A DNA stretch of 64,000 nt, taken from Rhizosaccharibacter radicis. GTDB taxonomy: Bacteria > Pseudomonadota > Alphaproteobacteria > Acetobacterales > Acetobacteraceae. The notes beneath the pieces are model-generated. The model made no database searches. It was not told where the DNA came from and saw nothing but the letters and a program-made list of their open reading frames with translations. This document shows, piece by piece, positions 9,470-18,750 of this stretch. Made by a program: the position numbers and the translations under genes. How positions within the stretch are numbered: position 1 is the stretch's first letter; every line of letters starts with the position of its first letter. The stretch is taken from assembly GCA_024508355.1 (NCBI GenBank), contig JAMZEJ010000003.1, positions 1-64,000 of the forward strand, in the 5' to 3' direction.

Positions 9470-10126
9470 ATGAATACCCTGGACAGCGCACGGCTGGCAC
9501 CGCTGCTGGAGCGGCTTTTCGCGGAAGCGGACGCCGCGCCGCCCCCGGCGATCGATGCGATCCCGCGCGAGGAGCTGCATCGCCTGATGCGGAGCAAGAC
9601 CGAGTACGTTTCCTTCTATGGGAACCTCAAGGACCAGTGGCTGGCCGTGTCGCGCGATACGGCGAGGCTGCTCTACCTCCAGGCCCGGAGCATCGGTGCG
9701 CGCAGCATCGTGGAGTTCGGCACCTCGTTCGGGCTGTCGACCCTGCATCTGGCGGCGGCGCTGCGCGACAACGGGGGCGGCCGGCTGATTTCCACGGAAT
9801 TCGAGCCCGGCAAGGTCCGGCGCGCCCGGGAGAATCTGGAGGCGGCCGCGCTCGCCGACCTCGTGGACATCCGGCAGGGCGATGCGCTCGACACCTTGTC
9901 GTCCGACCTGCCGCCGGTGATCGACATGGTGCTGCTGGACGGCGCCAAGGGGCTTTATCCCGAGGTGCTAGCCCTGGTGCAGCCTCGGCTTCGCCCGGGG
10001 GCGATCGTGGTAGCGGACGATGCGGAAGCCAATCCGGATTATCTGGCGCTGGTGCGCGAGCGGGGCGGTGCCTTCCTGTCCTGCTCGGTCGGCGACGGGG
10101 CGGAAATCTCCCTCCGGCTGCACTGA
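9470..10126 (+). CDS. class I SAM-dependent O-methyltransferase
   Basis: Methyltransferase of the O-methyltransferase family 3/CCoAOMT-like group. SAM-binding motif I is VEFGTSFGLS (residues 81-90), the acidic strand end is STEFEPGK, and motif IV/V is IDMVLLDGAKGLYPEVL followed by GAIVVADDAE. 218 residues, soluble. ATG 9470 has GGAGG six bases upstream. It is divergent from a TetR regulator, which suggests inducible expression by a small molecule. The acceptor substrate cannot be named. Phenolic substrates are common in this family. Confidence 0.85.
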   Translation: MNTLDSARLAPLLERLFAEADAAPPPAIDAIPREELHRLMRSKTEYVSFYGNLKDQWLAVSRDTARLLYLQARSIGARSIVEFGTSFGLSTLHLAAALRDNGGGRLISTEFEPGKVRRARENLEAAALADLVDIRQGDALDTLSSDLPPVIDMVLLDGAKGLYPEVLALVQPRLRPGAIVVADDAEANPDYLALVRERGGAFLSCSVGDGAEISLRLH

Positions 10127-10548
10127 GCGAGCGGCCCGCGCAGCCCGAAGGCCGCCGGCGGGGGGAACGTTTCCTGTTCCGCAGTCGCGATGGGAAAGGC
10201 CTTGCCGCCGGTGGCTGGGCCGCCCGGTCATCGCTGCGCGAGCCTCATCCTCGCAACGCGGGAATGATCCGGCCGCACCGCGGTGACATGGCGGTGGGGC
10301 CGGGCCGTCGCACGGGCGGGCGCCCTGGCGCCGGCATGATCGCCGTTTCGCGCGGGGCCAGCGGCCGGGGCACCGGTATCGTCGCTGGTGGGCACCGGAC
10401 GTCCGCCGCGCGGGGCGATCCGCTTCCGGCCCGGTGGCGGTTTCGAACCGCTCCGGAGGGCAGGCGTTGGACGCCCGACGGAACGGTCGCCGACGGAAAG
10501 GCTCCCAACGGAAAGGCCGATGCCGTCAGCCGAGGAGACATCCGAATC
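10127..10548. other. intergenic, short imperfect repeats
   Basis: No gene is evident. Near the end, three imperfect direct repeats of the type CGACGGAAAGGC (about 10476-10518) precede the DUF2501 gene. Their function, if any, is unknown. Confidence 0.35.
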
Positions 10549-11007
10549 ATGAACCGACCGAAGCTTGTGCTCGGTGCCCTGGCCTCCCTGCCGCTGCTGG
10601 CGGCGCCGGCCGTCGCGCAGGAAGGCACCGGCCTTTATTCGAGCCAGCGCGTCGCGACGCCGCTGGGCGGCAACACGGGCATCAACGCCAACACCACGCT
10701 GGGCGGCCTCGCGCAACGCTTCATGCCGGGCATGCCGAACCTGAACGGCGCCAGCGGCTCCAACCTCGCCGGCGTGCTCAGCTATTGCCTGCAGAACAAC
10801 GAGGTCCAGAACGGCGCCGCCAGTGCGGCGCTGGGTGCCGCGACCCAGAATGGGACCGCCTCCTCCAACCAGTCGGCGTTCCAGCTCGGGCAGCAGGGCC
10901 AGCTGCAGACCGGCAACGGCAACACCCTGTCGGTCGCCGGCCTGAAGGACCAGGTGCGCCAGCGCGTGTGCCAGATGGTGATGAGCCGCGTGCAGGCGAT
11001 GCGCTGA
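10549..11007 (+). CDS. DUF2501 exported protein (YjjA-like)
   Basis: A 152-residue exported protein. Residues 1-23 form a signal peptide ending APAVAQ. The mature part has the DUF2501 hallmark NLAGVLSYCLQNNEV (about residues 71-85) and a second conserved Cys in RVCQMVMSRV near the C-terminus, which could pair with the first in the periplasm. The middle is rich in Asn, Gln, Gly and Ala. GAGGAG lies upstream of ATG 10549. The family is known from E. coli YjjA and its function is not established. No co-transcribed partner is seen. Confidence 0.8.
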   Translation: MNRPKLVLGALASLPLLAAPAVAQEGTGLYSSQRVATPLGGNTGINANTTLGGLAQRFMPGMPNLNGASGSNLAGVLSYCLQNNEVQNGAASAALGAATQNGTASSNQSAFQLGQQGQLQTGNGNTLSVAGLKDQVRQRVCQMVMSRVQAMR

Positions 11008-11181
11008 GGCGCGCCGCCGACGGCGTCCGGGGCGCCCGGGCGCGGCTTCGCTAGGCCGGGCGGGACGCGATGTCCTGGACCGCCCCGGTCGCTGCTGGCA
11101 GCGTGCGCCGAACGGAGCACGAGCCGCGCGGCGTCGCGGCGGCCGGCATCGACCGCCCCATTGTCACGAGGACCCACGAGC

Positions 11182-12063
11182 ATGGCCATCATGCGGCAGG
11201 TGATCACCGCCTTGAACCGCGACGGAACCGACCGGCTCGGCACCCGCAATCTCGCGATCAAGGTGGCGGACGAGAGCATCGTGTCCGGTTCGCTGCTGAC
11301 CGTGGAGGCCAATCATTTCTGCATCCTGAAATCGCGCGGCGCGGTGCTGCAGGTCTACGAGACGGGGCAATACACGCTCACCACGCCGGACAAGCCGCTG
11401 GTCGGCTCCATCGTGCAGGGCTTCTTCGGCGGCGCGTCGCCCTGGGTCTACGAGGTGGTGTACATCAACCGCGCGAAGCTGCTGGTGCGCTCGTCCGGCG
11501 TCGCGACGAGCGCCGAGATGGCGGAAGTGTCCTATCAGGCGGACTATTACGTGCATGTCGACAGCCGCGAGGCGGCGCTGGATCTCGTGACCCACATGCC
11601 GTTCACCGGCCGGGTGATCGATGTGCAGGAGATCGCCGACTATGCCGGCCCGTCCATCGAGCAGGCCATCAACCAGGTGATCCAGGTGACGCGCCTGGAG
11701 AACATCAACGAGCGCATCCACGAACTCCGCGAAGCGGTGAAGGCGCACCTGTCGGATTTCCTGCGCGTCTACGGCATCACGCTCAACGACCTGAAGATCC
11801 TGATCGTGCCGCGCGACGAGCGCATGCGGGAGCTGATCTCGCTACAGGCGTTCGGGCTGAGCCCGATCGAGGCGGTGCGCTACCATCTGGCGCTGCGGAT
11901 GGCCGATCGCGGCCTCGTGTCGGCACCCAACGCCGCGATCGGGGCGCCCTATGGCGTGCCGCAGGTGGATGGGGGGTGGCCGCCGCGGGGCCTGAGGCCG
12001 CCGGCCGGCCTGGACCCGGATGAGCGGCCGCCGACCGTGCCCGCCGTTTCCGATCCGTCGTGA
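11182..12063 (+). CDS. SPFH domain-containing protein
   Basis: A 293-residue protein with an SPFH (stomatin/prohibitin/flotillin/HflK-type) core across roughly residues 20-230. Visible features are the N-terminal beta-rich segment (SLLTVEANHFCILKSRGAVL), a YQADYYVHVDSREAA strand-helix, and the helical TRLENINERIHELREAVKAH. There is no obvious transmembrane helix, so it would be cytoplasmic or peripheral. The C-terminal 50 residues are Pro/Gly-rich and probably disordered. Its stop overlaps the start of the next gene by four bases, so the two are translated together. The role is unknown. SPFH proteins usually form membrane-associated oligomers. Confidence 0.75.
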   Translation: MAIMRQVITALNRDGTDRLGTRNLAIKVADESIVSGSLLTVEANHFCILKSRGAVLQVYETGQYTLTTPDKPLVGSIVQGFFGGASPWVYEVVYINRAKLLVRSSGVATSAEMAEVSYQADYYVHVDSREAALDLVTHMPFTGRVIDVQEIADYAGPSIEQAINQVIQVTRLENINERIHELREAVKAHLSDFLRVYGITLNDLKILIVPRDERMRELISLQAFGLSPIEAVRYHLALRMADRGLVSAPNAAIGAPYGVPQVDGGWPPRGLRPPAGLDPDERPPTVPAVSDPS

Positions 12064-12536
12064 GCGTTTCCCCGGAGGGGGCGGTGGCGGAGGAGCAACG
12101 CCGCCGGTCGCTGGTGGCGGACGCGATCCTGCTCCTGCGCGATCTGGCCGCGAGCCGCGAGGGCGAGTTCCGCCGGCGCTTCCTGCCTCCCTTGTCGCGG
12201 TCGCTGCCGCGCCACGATCCGGATCATCTCCGCGCCGCGCAGCTGCTGGAAGCGGCCGGACGAGAACTCGATGCGGCGTCCACGCAGCTCCGTGCGGCGC
12301 CGAGGCTCGACCCGGCCCGTTTGGCCGGCCGGCACGGCGGCCTCGCGTCCGGCCTGTTGATGCTGGCCGAGCTGGACGACGAGTTCGAGCGCCATGCCGG
12401 GTTCCTGCGCGAGCTGCTGGGCGGGGACGCCGACGCGCCGTGGTCGGTGGCGGATGCGGACGGGCTGCGCGGCCACGCGGCGTTCTTTCGCGACTGGGTG
12501 CGGCGCCGGGCGGACCTGATCGGATCGTGGGGCTGA
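12060..12536 (+). CDS. hypothetical protein coupled to the SPFH gene
   Basis: A 158-residue, mostly helical, Arg/Leu/Ala-rich soluble protein. It begins with GTG at 12060, overlapping the SPFH stop as GTGA, a classical translational-coupling arrangement. No signal peptide, membrane helix or catalytic motif is visible, and I do not recognise the family. The coupling suggests that it works with, or is made in fixed ratio to, the SPFH protein. Confidence 0.65.
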   Translation: MSVSPEGAVAEEQRRRSLVADAILLLRDLAASREGEFRRRFLPPLSRSLPRHDPDHLRAAQLLEAAGRELDAASTQLRAAPRLDPARLAGRHGGLASGLLMLAELDDEFERHAGFLRELLGGDADAPWSVADADGLRGHAAFFRDWVRRRADLIGSWG

Positions 12537-12791
12537 CGAACTTCCGAAGCATGCGGGAGCGCCACGCGCCGACGGCTGGAGGAACGAGACGCTCCGTGTG
12601 CACGGACGGCCGTTGTGCCGGATACCGTGCCGGCGACCGGACCATCTCGGTGACGGCGCGGAGCCACCGGCGGCACCGCTTCGTAGTCTGTGCCCCATGG
12701 GACGGCGGTCGAGAATGTCGCGCGCCTGCTGACGAGAAGGCTCAGGTCGGTGGTGGCGTCGGGCACGATCGGCCGGCGCGGAGGCGCGGCG

Positions 12792-13436
12792 TCAGCCGGG
12801 TGGGGACGAGGATGGGGGTGTCAGGAGGTCCTGGTTGAAGGACGGCTCGCTGATGTCGCAGCGGCGCACCGGTTTCGGACTCAGATCTTCCATGTTCGAC
12901 ATCCAGCATTCGTCGAACACCGAGCAATAACATGTGCGCAGATGCAGATCGCGCCAACGGCTGCGCAGGCGCAGGAACACCGGTGCGGGCACCATGGCCG
13001 GCGTCACGTCCAGCAGCACCCTGTTCTCGCCTGGACGGAGCACGCTCATGCTCGCCAGCGAGTTGGGAACCTTCATGTTCTTCCACTCTTCCGGCGTCAC
13101 GCCGCAACAGCGTTCGAACAGCGTCATCGTGTCGGGAACAGGCTTGTTGTCCAGCATGAGCTGGATCGTGTTCACCTTCGCCGGACCGATGCCGGCGTTC
13201 TCCATCGACATGCTGAGCTGCTCCGGAGTGCCGGTCCCCTCGTACTGCAGATACGGCCAGGAATTGGCCGCCACCAGATCGCGCTCGGTGCGACCGTGCT
13301 CGATGGCCACGTAGAGCGAGATGGCCGAGATGAACACCGCCGTCAGCGCCAGAAACAGATCGATCCCCCGGTGCCCGGTATGGCGCGGATGCGCGTGGAC
13401 CTCGTCGGACGATACATGCACGGGCGGCTCCCTCAT
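12792..13436 (-). CDS. hypothetical single-pass membrane protein
   Basis: 214 residues from ATG 13436. One strong transmembrane helix (IDLFLALTAVFISAISLYVA, about residues 24-43) is followed by a charged EHGRTERDLVAANSWPYLQ segment and a beta-rich domain with several Cys (ERCCG, TCYCSVFDECW). The short cytoplasmic N-terminus and large C-terminal domain suggest that the domain faces the periplasm. It lies 46 bases downstream of the adenosine deaminase gene on the same strand and is probably co-transcribed. The family looks widespread but I cannot assign a function. Confidence 0.7.
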   Translation of the reverse strand: MREPPVHVSSDEVHAHPRHTGHRGIDLFLALTAVFISAISLYVAIEHGRTERDLVAANSWPYLQYEGTGTPEQLSMSMENAGIGPAKVNTIQLMLDNKPVPDTMTLFERCCGVTPEEWKNMKVPNSLASMSVLRPGENRVLLDVTPAMVPAPVFLRLRSRWRDLHLRTCYCSVFDECWMSNMEDLSPKPVRRCDISEPSFNQDLLTPPSSSPPG

Positions 13437-13482
13437 CGATCGTTCCCGGATAGGCGGTCCTGCGCCGCCGGAAGGCCGCACA

Positions 13483-15051
13483 TCAGAACCGTTCCGCCGT
13501 GATGCGGCGTTCGAAGCGCGACAGATCCGCTTCCAGGCGCCATTGCTGCGTCGCCTTCTCGCTCGCGTGCAGGAACGAGGCGCAGGCGGCCGGCGGCGCG
13601 CGCTCCGGATCGGCACCGGCGCAGGGACCGGCGACCTTGTCGCCATCGCCGAGAAGATCGGCGCCCGGCAGGAAGCTGTAGCGCAGCGAATGGCGCGCCA
13701 TCGTCTTCAGTTCCGGATAGCGCACATGCCAGTCGGTCGCGGCGCGCAGGAACTCGTTGGTGAGGTCGATGCGGCTGACGCCTTCGTCGTCGGTGCTGAG
13801 CGACATCGGCACCCCGGCCGCCCGGTACAGAAAGAACGGATGCGCCTGGCCGCGCACGCCGAGAATGACGTCGTTGCTGGTCTGGTTGATCTCGACGTCC
13901 ACGTGCTTCGCGCGCATCTCCGCCAGCAATCCGGGCGCGTCGTCCTCGAACGAGATGTCGACGCCGTGGCCGATGCGGCTGGCCCCCGCGACCTCGATCG
14001 CTTCGCGGATGTGGAAGCGCAGCTCCTCCGGCGGCACCAGCCCCATGGTGAGCTCGCCCGCATGCAGGCTGAGACGGATCTCCGGATGCTGCGTATGGAA
14101 GAAACGGAAGGCGCGCATGTGCAGGTCGTAGTCGCGCAGCGCCACGGGGTTGTCCTCGGGTGCCACGATGTTGATGCCGACGAAGCGGCGATCCGCCTGC
14201 ACCAGCGCGAAGCTGTAGGCCAGCTGCGCGAACACCGCCTGCGGCGGCAGCACGCGCAGCAGCTGCGTCATGTAGCGCACCGTGACGCGGCATCCCGGCT
14301 GCGGCGCCGGACCGTCGCAGCCCAGCACCTCGTGCATCCGTTTCTCGGCCGCATCCGTGTCGGCGCGCGCTTCGGCCAGCAGGGTCGGGATGTCGCCGTC
14401 GAGCTCCCGCGCGTCGGCCGCGAAGTCGTTGCCGTGCCAGGGATGCTTCAGGCCGCCCGCCGCGCTTTCCCGGACCCGGGGATACCACATCAGCTCCAGG
14501 TAGGAGATGTTGTCCTCGGCGGCGCGGTTGGCCGCTTCGGCCATCATCTCGCCGACATGGCCGGTGCTGGCCTCGTCGAACCGGGCGAAGGTCGCGAAGA
14601 AATGGTCGTGCCCGGACGCGTCGCCGAGCGACAGGTTGTTCGGCGCCGGCCGGTCCGGCTCGGGCGTGAAATCGCGCATCGACATCGCGTCGATCAGCGT
14701 GTTGCCGAGTGCTGGCGTTTCCCGCAGCACGTCGGCCAGCGGGCGGCGCCCGTCGGCGCAGGGCGGCTTGCTCAGCGTGCGGGTGTCGACCTGCACGCAC
14801 AGCCCCGACTCGGTCGCCCAGCGCAGGTAGTTCTCGGCATACACCGCGCCGCTCAGATGGTTGTGCAGATCCGCACCCTTGGGCATCGCGCGCAGGAACA
14901 CCCGTGCCCGTGCCGGCTCCGCCACCAGCCGGTCCAGCAACGCGGCGGCGCTGGTCTCCGACGATGCCGCGGGAGCCGCCAGGGACGCGGTGACGGAGGC
15001 GGCGGCGAGGGGCACGAGCAGCGCGACGGCGGTGAGGGCGGACAGCTTCAT
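13483..15051 (-). CDS. exported adenosine deaminase family protein
   Basis: Amidohydrolase of the adenosine deaminase family with an export signal (MKLSALTAVALLVPLAAASV, then Ala-rich cleavage region). Zinc-binding and catalytic motifs in order: KGADLHNHLSGAVY near residue 58, SLHAGE, RIGHGVD, and LSTDDEGVS. It is 522 residues, longer than the 330-residue cytoplasmic enzyme, because of insertions before the barrel core, as in secreted ADGF/CECR1-like enzymes. The expected role is deamination of extracytoplasmic adenosine or a related purine to allow salvage. ATG 15051 gives a normal signal peptide. Confidence 0.85.
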   Translation of the reverse strand: MKLSALTAVALLVPLAAASVTASLAAPAASSETSAAALLDRLVAEPARARVFLRAMPKGADLHNHLSGAVYAENYLRWATESGLCVQVDTRTLSKPPCADGRRPLADVLRETPALGNTLIDAMSMRDFTPEPDRPAPNNLSLGDASGHDHFFATFARFDEASTGHVGEMMAEAANRAAEDNISYLELMWYPRVRESAAGGLKHPWHGNDFAADARELDGDIPTLLAEARADTDAAEKRMHEVLGCDGPAPQPGCRVTVRYMTQLLRVLPPQAVFAQLAYSFALVQADRRFVGINIVAPEDNPVALRDYDLHMRAFRFFHTQHPEIRLSLHAGELTMGLVPPEELRFHIREAIEVAGASRIGHGVDISFEDDAPGLLAEMRAKHVDVEINQTSNDVILGVRGQAHPFFLYRAAGVPMSLSTDDEGVSRIDLTNEFLRAATDWHVRYPELKTMARHSLRYSFLPGADLLGDGDKVAGPCAGADPERAPPAACASFLHASEKATQQWRLEADLSRFERRITAERF

Positions 15052-15500
15052 GCTGGCATCGTGACGAAGCCACGGGAGGTCGGCAACGGGGCACCGTTAC
15101 GAACACGCGACCTTCCAGGCCCGGCCGATGGGTCGCCGGGCCTCCGATCCGCCCGGTCGCCGGCGCCCGGCGCGAGCTGTCCCCGATCCGATCCGCGCAT
15201 CGTTCCGCCGGTCCGACGCCGCATCGTGGCGACCATGAGCCAACAACCCGCGACACCGTCGCAAGGGGCACGGAGAAGATTGCCCGCGAAAATGCCCTCG
15301 ATCGTGCTCCCAGCCCCGAAGCGGATCGCCTCGCAGCTATCGAGCGCTCGTGAGAGTGGCGAGCGGCCGCGAAGCTGGACGTCGCTGATCCGGTCCGTCC
15401 GGGTCGGTTCGGGAGCGACGGTCTTCATCGGCGTCGTATGACGAAGAACGGAAACGAAGATCCGGATGGCGCGGGCTCGGCGGCCCGATCGTGCATCCCA
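15052..15500. other. intergenic, no gene seen
   Basis: Between the start of the deaminase gene and the end of rne, both on the minus strand. It should hold the deaminase promoter. I find no clear -35/-10 pair and no convincing short gene. Confidence 0.35.
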
Positions 15501-15537
15501 GGAAAAAGGCCCCGCCCGTATCCCGGGCGGGGCCTTT
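15501..15537 (-). terminator. rho-independent terminator of rne
   Basis: A perfect 14-base stem, 15505-15518 with 15524-15537, encloses a five-base loop (TATCC on the plus strand). Read on the minus strand, the GC-rich hairpin ends in TTTTTCC, giving a five-T tail. It lies about 40 bases past the rne stop. The plus-strand tail has only three T, so it works mainly for rne. Confidence 0.85.
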
Positions 15538-15576
15538 CCTAGCGATCCTGGCCGATCCGACCAGGGGCAGGCGCGA

Positions 15577-18500
15577 TCAGCGGCGCCACCAGCCGCCGCG
15601 CCGGGCCGCGGGCGCGGTGTCCTCCGTGATCAGCGTCGGCTGCACGATGCTCGGGTCGGCCGCGCGCTCCGTGTTCGTGCCACCCGGCGTGGCGGGGACG
15701 TCCACCGCCGCGGACGGCGTGGCCTCGGGCCCGGTTTCCGGAGCGGCGGGCGCCGTCGGCGTCTCGGCCGGAACCGTAGCCGGCGCTGCCTCGATGCTCG
15801 CGTCCGCCGTCTTGCGCGCCCGGCTGCGTCGCGGGCGGGGTGCGGGAGGTTCCGCCGCGGCGGTCGTCGTCGCGGGATCGACGGCGGGTGCCGCGTCGGC
15901 GTCCGGCGGAGCCGTGTCTTCGGTCGCCGCCTTGCGCACCCGAGGCTTGCGGGCACGGCTCGGTCGCGTTTTGGCTTCGGCCTCCGGGACGGGTGCTGCG
16001 TCCGCGGCGGCGCCGTCGCGGGCTTGCGCGTCGCGGGCGGCGGCTTCCGCATGTTCCGGCGTCATCGGCGCATCCACCGACGGGCCGTCGATCGCATACG
16101 GGTCCTGCGGCGCAGCCCCATCCCGCACGATCCGATCCCGGGCGGTCTCGCCCGGCACCGCGTCGAAGGACGCCGCGGACGCCGACGGATCCACCACCAG
16201 GCTGCCCGGGGCGGCATCGCTGCCACCCTCGCCAGAGCGGCCGGACGCGGCTTCGGCCTCGCGCTCGATCATCTCGAAGATGTCGAAGCTGCCCGCGAAC
16301 GGATTGGCCGGGGTGGGACCGGACACGGCGGCGGGCGCGGTGTCTCCCGACGGGTCGCGATCGTCGCGACGGCGGTTGCGGCCGCCCCGCCGTCCACGGC
16401 GCCGACCAGACTCGCCGTTCCCGGCGCCGTCCTCGACGTCCGGCTGCGACCCGATTTCGGGTTGCGCGCCGAAGCCCGCCGCTTCCGCGCGAGGCTCCTG
16501 GCGATCATCCCCGGCGTCGGCGGCGATGTTGTCCGCGGCTTCCTCGTCTTCCGGCTGGCCATCGTCGGACACGCCGGACGTCTCGTTCTCGTCCGGACGG
16601 CGACCGCCCCGCCGCCGCCGGCGACGGCGCTTGCGGCGACGCTCCCCGTCCTCGGCGCCGCCCTCGCCGGACACGCCCGGCACGCCACCTTCTTCGGCCT
16701 CGTCGTCCTCGTCCGCCGACGCCGCATCCGGCGGAGCGTCGCCGATGGGGATCCGGGACACGTTGTCCCGGGTGCCGCCCGAAACGGGCTGGCCGGCGTG
16801 CTGGCGGGTGTTCTGACCGGTGGGCTGGGCGACCACGGGCTCCGATGCCGCCACCGGCGCGGCGATCGGCGCGGTCTGCGGCCGGACGCGCTCGATGTGC
16901 AGGTTGGGCGGGATCAGCGTGTCGTCGGCCGCGATCTGCACCGTCATTCGGTGGCGGCTCTCGATCTCGGCCAGCCAGGAGCGCTTGTGGTTGAGCACGT
17001 AGAGCGCCACTGGGGTCGCGACCTTGACCAGGATTTCCGCGGCGCGGCTCTTGGCGCCTTCCTCCTCGATGGCGCGCAGCACGTGCAGCGCCGCGCTGTC
17101 GGTGGAGCGCATGAATCCGGTGCCGCCGCAATGCGGGCAGGGCACGAAGCTCGATTCCGCGAGGCTCGGACGCAGGCGCTGGCGCGACATCTCCATCAGG
17201 CCGAAATGGCTGATGGAGCCGACCTGGATGCGGGCGCGGTCGTTGCGCAGCGCGTCCTTGAGGCGCCGCTCCACCATCGCGTTGTGGCGGCGGGCTTCCA
17301 TGTCGATGAAGTCGATGACGATCAGCCCGGCGAGGTCGCGCAGGCGGAGCTGGCGCGCCACCTCGTCGGCGGCTTCCAAGTTGGTGCGGAGCGCTGTTTC
17401 CTCGATGCCCCGCTCGCGGGTCGAGCGGCCGGAATTGACGTCGATCGCGACCAGCGCCTCGGTCTGGTTGATCACCAGATAGCCGCCCGAGCGGAGCTGC
17501 ACGGTCGGCTGCAGCATGGCGTCGAGATGGCGCTCCACCTGGTGGTGGGAGAACAAGGGCTGGCCGCCGTCGCGCCACAGCTTCACCTTGTTGGCGTTGG
17601 CGGGCATCAGCATGCGCATGAACTCGCGCGCCGACCGCCAGCCGGCCTCGCCGTCCACCGAGATTTCCTCGATGTCGCGGGTGTAGAGGTCGCGGATCGC
17701 CCGCTTGATCAGGCTGGCCTCCTCGTAGACCAGTGCCGGGGCCATCGAGTTCAGCGTGTTCTCGCGGATGTCGTCCCACAACCGCAGCAGGTACTCGCCG
17801 TCGCGCCTGATCTCGTTCTGCGGGCGCTGGGCGCCGGCGGTGCGGACGATCATCGCCATGCCGCGGGGAATGCCGAGCTCGGCAGTGATCTCCTTGAGGC
17901 GCCGGCGATCGGCGGCCGAGGTGATCTTGCGCGACACGCCGCCGCCGCGCGGGCTGTTAGGCATCAGCACGGAGAATCGGCCGGCCAGCGAGATGTAGGT
18001 GGTGAGCGCCGCACCCTTGTTGCCGCGCTCCTCCTTGACGACCTGCACCAGCAGGATCTGCCGGCGCCGGATCACCTCCTGGATCTTGTACTGGCGCAGG
18101 AAGCGGGCGGTGCGGCGCTGGCTGCGGCCTTCGTCGCCGTTGTCGCTTTCGCCGCTGACGGTTTCCGGCGCGGGGTGGGCGGCAGCGTCCTCGTCGGAGC
18201 CGGCCGCATCGCCGGCGGCGTCCGCGCCGATCGCCTCGCTCGATACCTCCTCAGGCTCGTGGTCCGGCAGCTCGTAGGCACCCTGCACACGCGCACCGTC
18301 GATGCCGGCATCGAGTGCTACGGCGTCCGGATGGTCCTCGTGGTCGCGGGCATCGCCGCCGTCATCCTCGTCGCCGCCGCCGCTCCGGCCGCGGGGGTCC
18401 GCATCGGGGGATCCGGACGCGCCGGTTTCCGCGTCGTCGTCCGCCTGTTCCTCGGCCCGGGCTTCCTCCTCCTGGAGCGCAAGCAGCCGTTCGCGGTCGG

Positions 18501-18750
18501 CGACGGGGATCTGGTAGTAGTCGGGATGGATCTCGCTGAAGGCGAGGAAGCCGTGGCGGTTGCCGCCATATTCGATGAACGCGGCCTGCAGGCTCGGCTC
18601 GATGCGGACGACCTTGGCGAGGTAGATGTTGCCCTTGAGCTGCTTCTTGCCCGCGGTTTCGACGTCGTAATCTTCGAGCTGGTTACCGTCCAGCACGACC
18701 ACGCGGGTTTCTTCCGCGTGTGTCGTGTCGATCAGCATGCGCTTGGTCAT
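15577..18750 (-). CDS. rne: ribonuclease E
   Basis: Endoribonuclease E/G, the core of the RNA degradosome. The N-terminus MTKRMLIDTTHAEETRV leads into an S1 RNA-binding domain that is split by a long acidic insertion (about residues 85-210), typical of alphaproteobacterial RNase E. The catalytic region follows (GLIVIDFIDMEARRHNAMVE with the metal-binding Asp, VAIDVNSGRST). The Zn-link CPHCGGTG holds the tetramer together. The C-terminal 450 residues are disordered, with Arg-rich blocks (RRKRRRRRRRGGRR) and acidic and Ala/Pro stretches that would bind RNA and partner enzymes. 1057 residues from ATG 18750. A strong terminator follows. Divergent from the amidase gene, with a long leader region. 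Confidence 0.95.
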   Translation of the reverse strand: MTKRMLIDTTHAEETRVVVLDGNQLEDYDVETAGKKQLKGNIYLAKVVRIEPSLQAAFIEYGGNRHGFLAFSEIHPDYYQIPVADRERLLALQEEEARAEEQADDDAETGASGSPDADPRGRSGGGDEDDGGDARDHEDHPDAVALDAGIDGARVQGAYELPDHEPEEVSSEAIGADAAGDAAGSDEDAAAHPAPETVSGESDNGDEGRSQRRTARFLRQYKIQEVIRRRQILLVQVVKEERGNKGAALTTYISLAGRFSVLMPNSPRGGGVSRKITSAADRRRLKEITAELGIPRGMAMIVRTAGAQRPQNEIRRDGEYLLRLWDDIRENTLNSMAPALVYEEASLIKRAIRDLYTRDIEEISVDGEAGWRSAREFMRMLMPANANKVKLWRDGGQPLFSHHQVERHLDAMLQPTVQLRSGGYLVINQTEALVAIDVNSGRSTRERGIEETALRTNLEAADEVARQLRLRDLAGLIVIDFIDMEARRHNAMVERRLKDALRNDRARIQVGSISHFGLMEMSRQRLRPSLAESSFVPCPHCGGTGFMRSTDSAALHVLRAIEEEGAKSRAAEILVKVATPVALYVLNHKRSWLAEIESRHRMTVQIAADDTLIPPNLHIERVRPQTAPIAAPVAASEPVVAQPTGQNTRQHAGQPVSGGTRDNVSRIPIGDAPPDAASADEDDEAEEGGVPGVSGEGGAEDGERRRKRRRRRRRGGRRPDENETSGVSDDGQPEDEEAADNIAADAGDDRQEPRAEAAGFGAQPEIGSQPDVEDGAGNGESGRRRGRRGGRNRRRDDRDPSGDTAPAAVSGPTPANPFAGSFDIFEMIEREAEAASGRSGEGGSDAAPGSLVVDPSASAASFDAVPGETARDRIVRDGAAPQDPYAIDGPSVDAPMTPEHAEAAARDAQARDGAAADAAPVPEAEAKTRPSRARKPRVRKAATEDTAPPDADAAPAVDPATTTAAAEPPAPRPRRSRARKTADASIEAAPATVPAETPTAPAAPETGPEATPSAAVDVPATPGGTNTERAADPSIVQPTLITEDTAPAARRGGWWRR

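Noticed and set aside
13321-15441. A long plus-strand frame opposite the adenosine deaminase gene
   Set aside because: No recognisable family; the minus-strand deaminase has signal peptide and all catalytic motifs.
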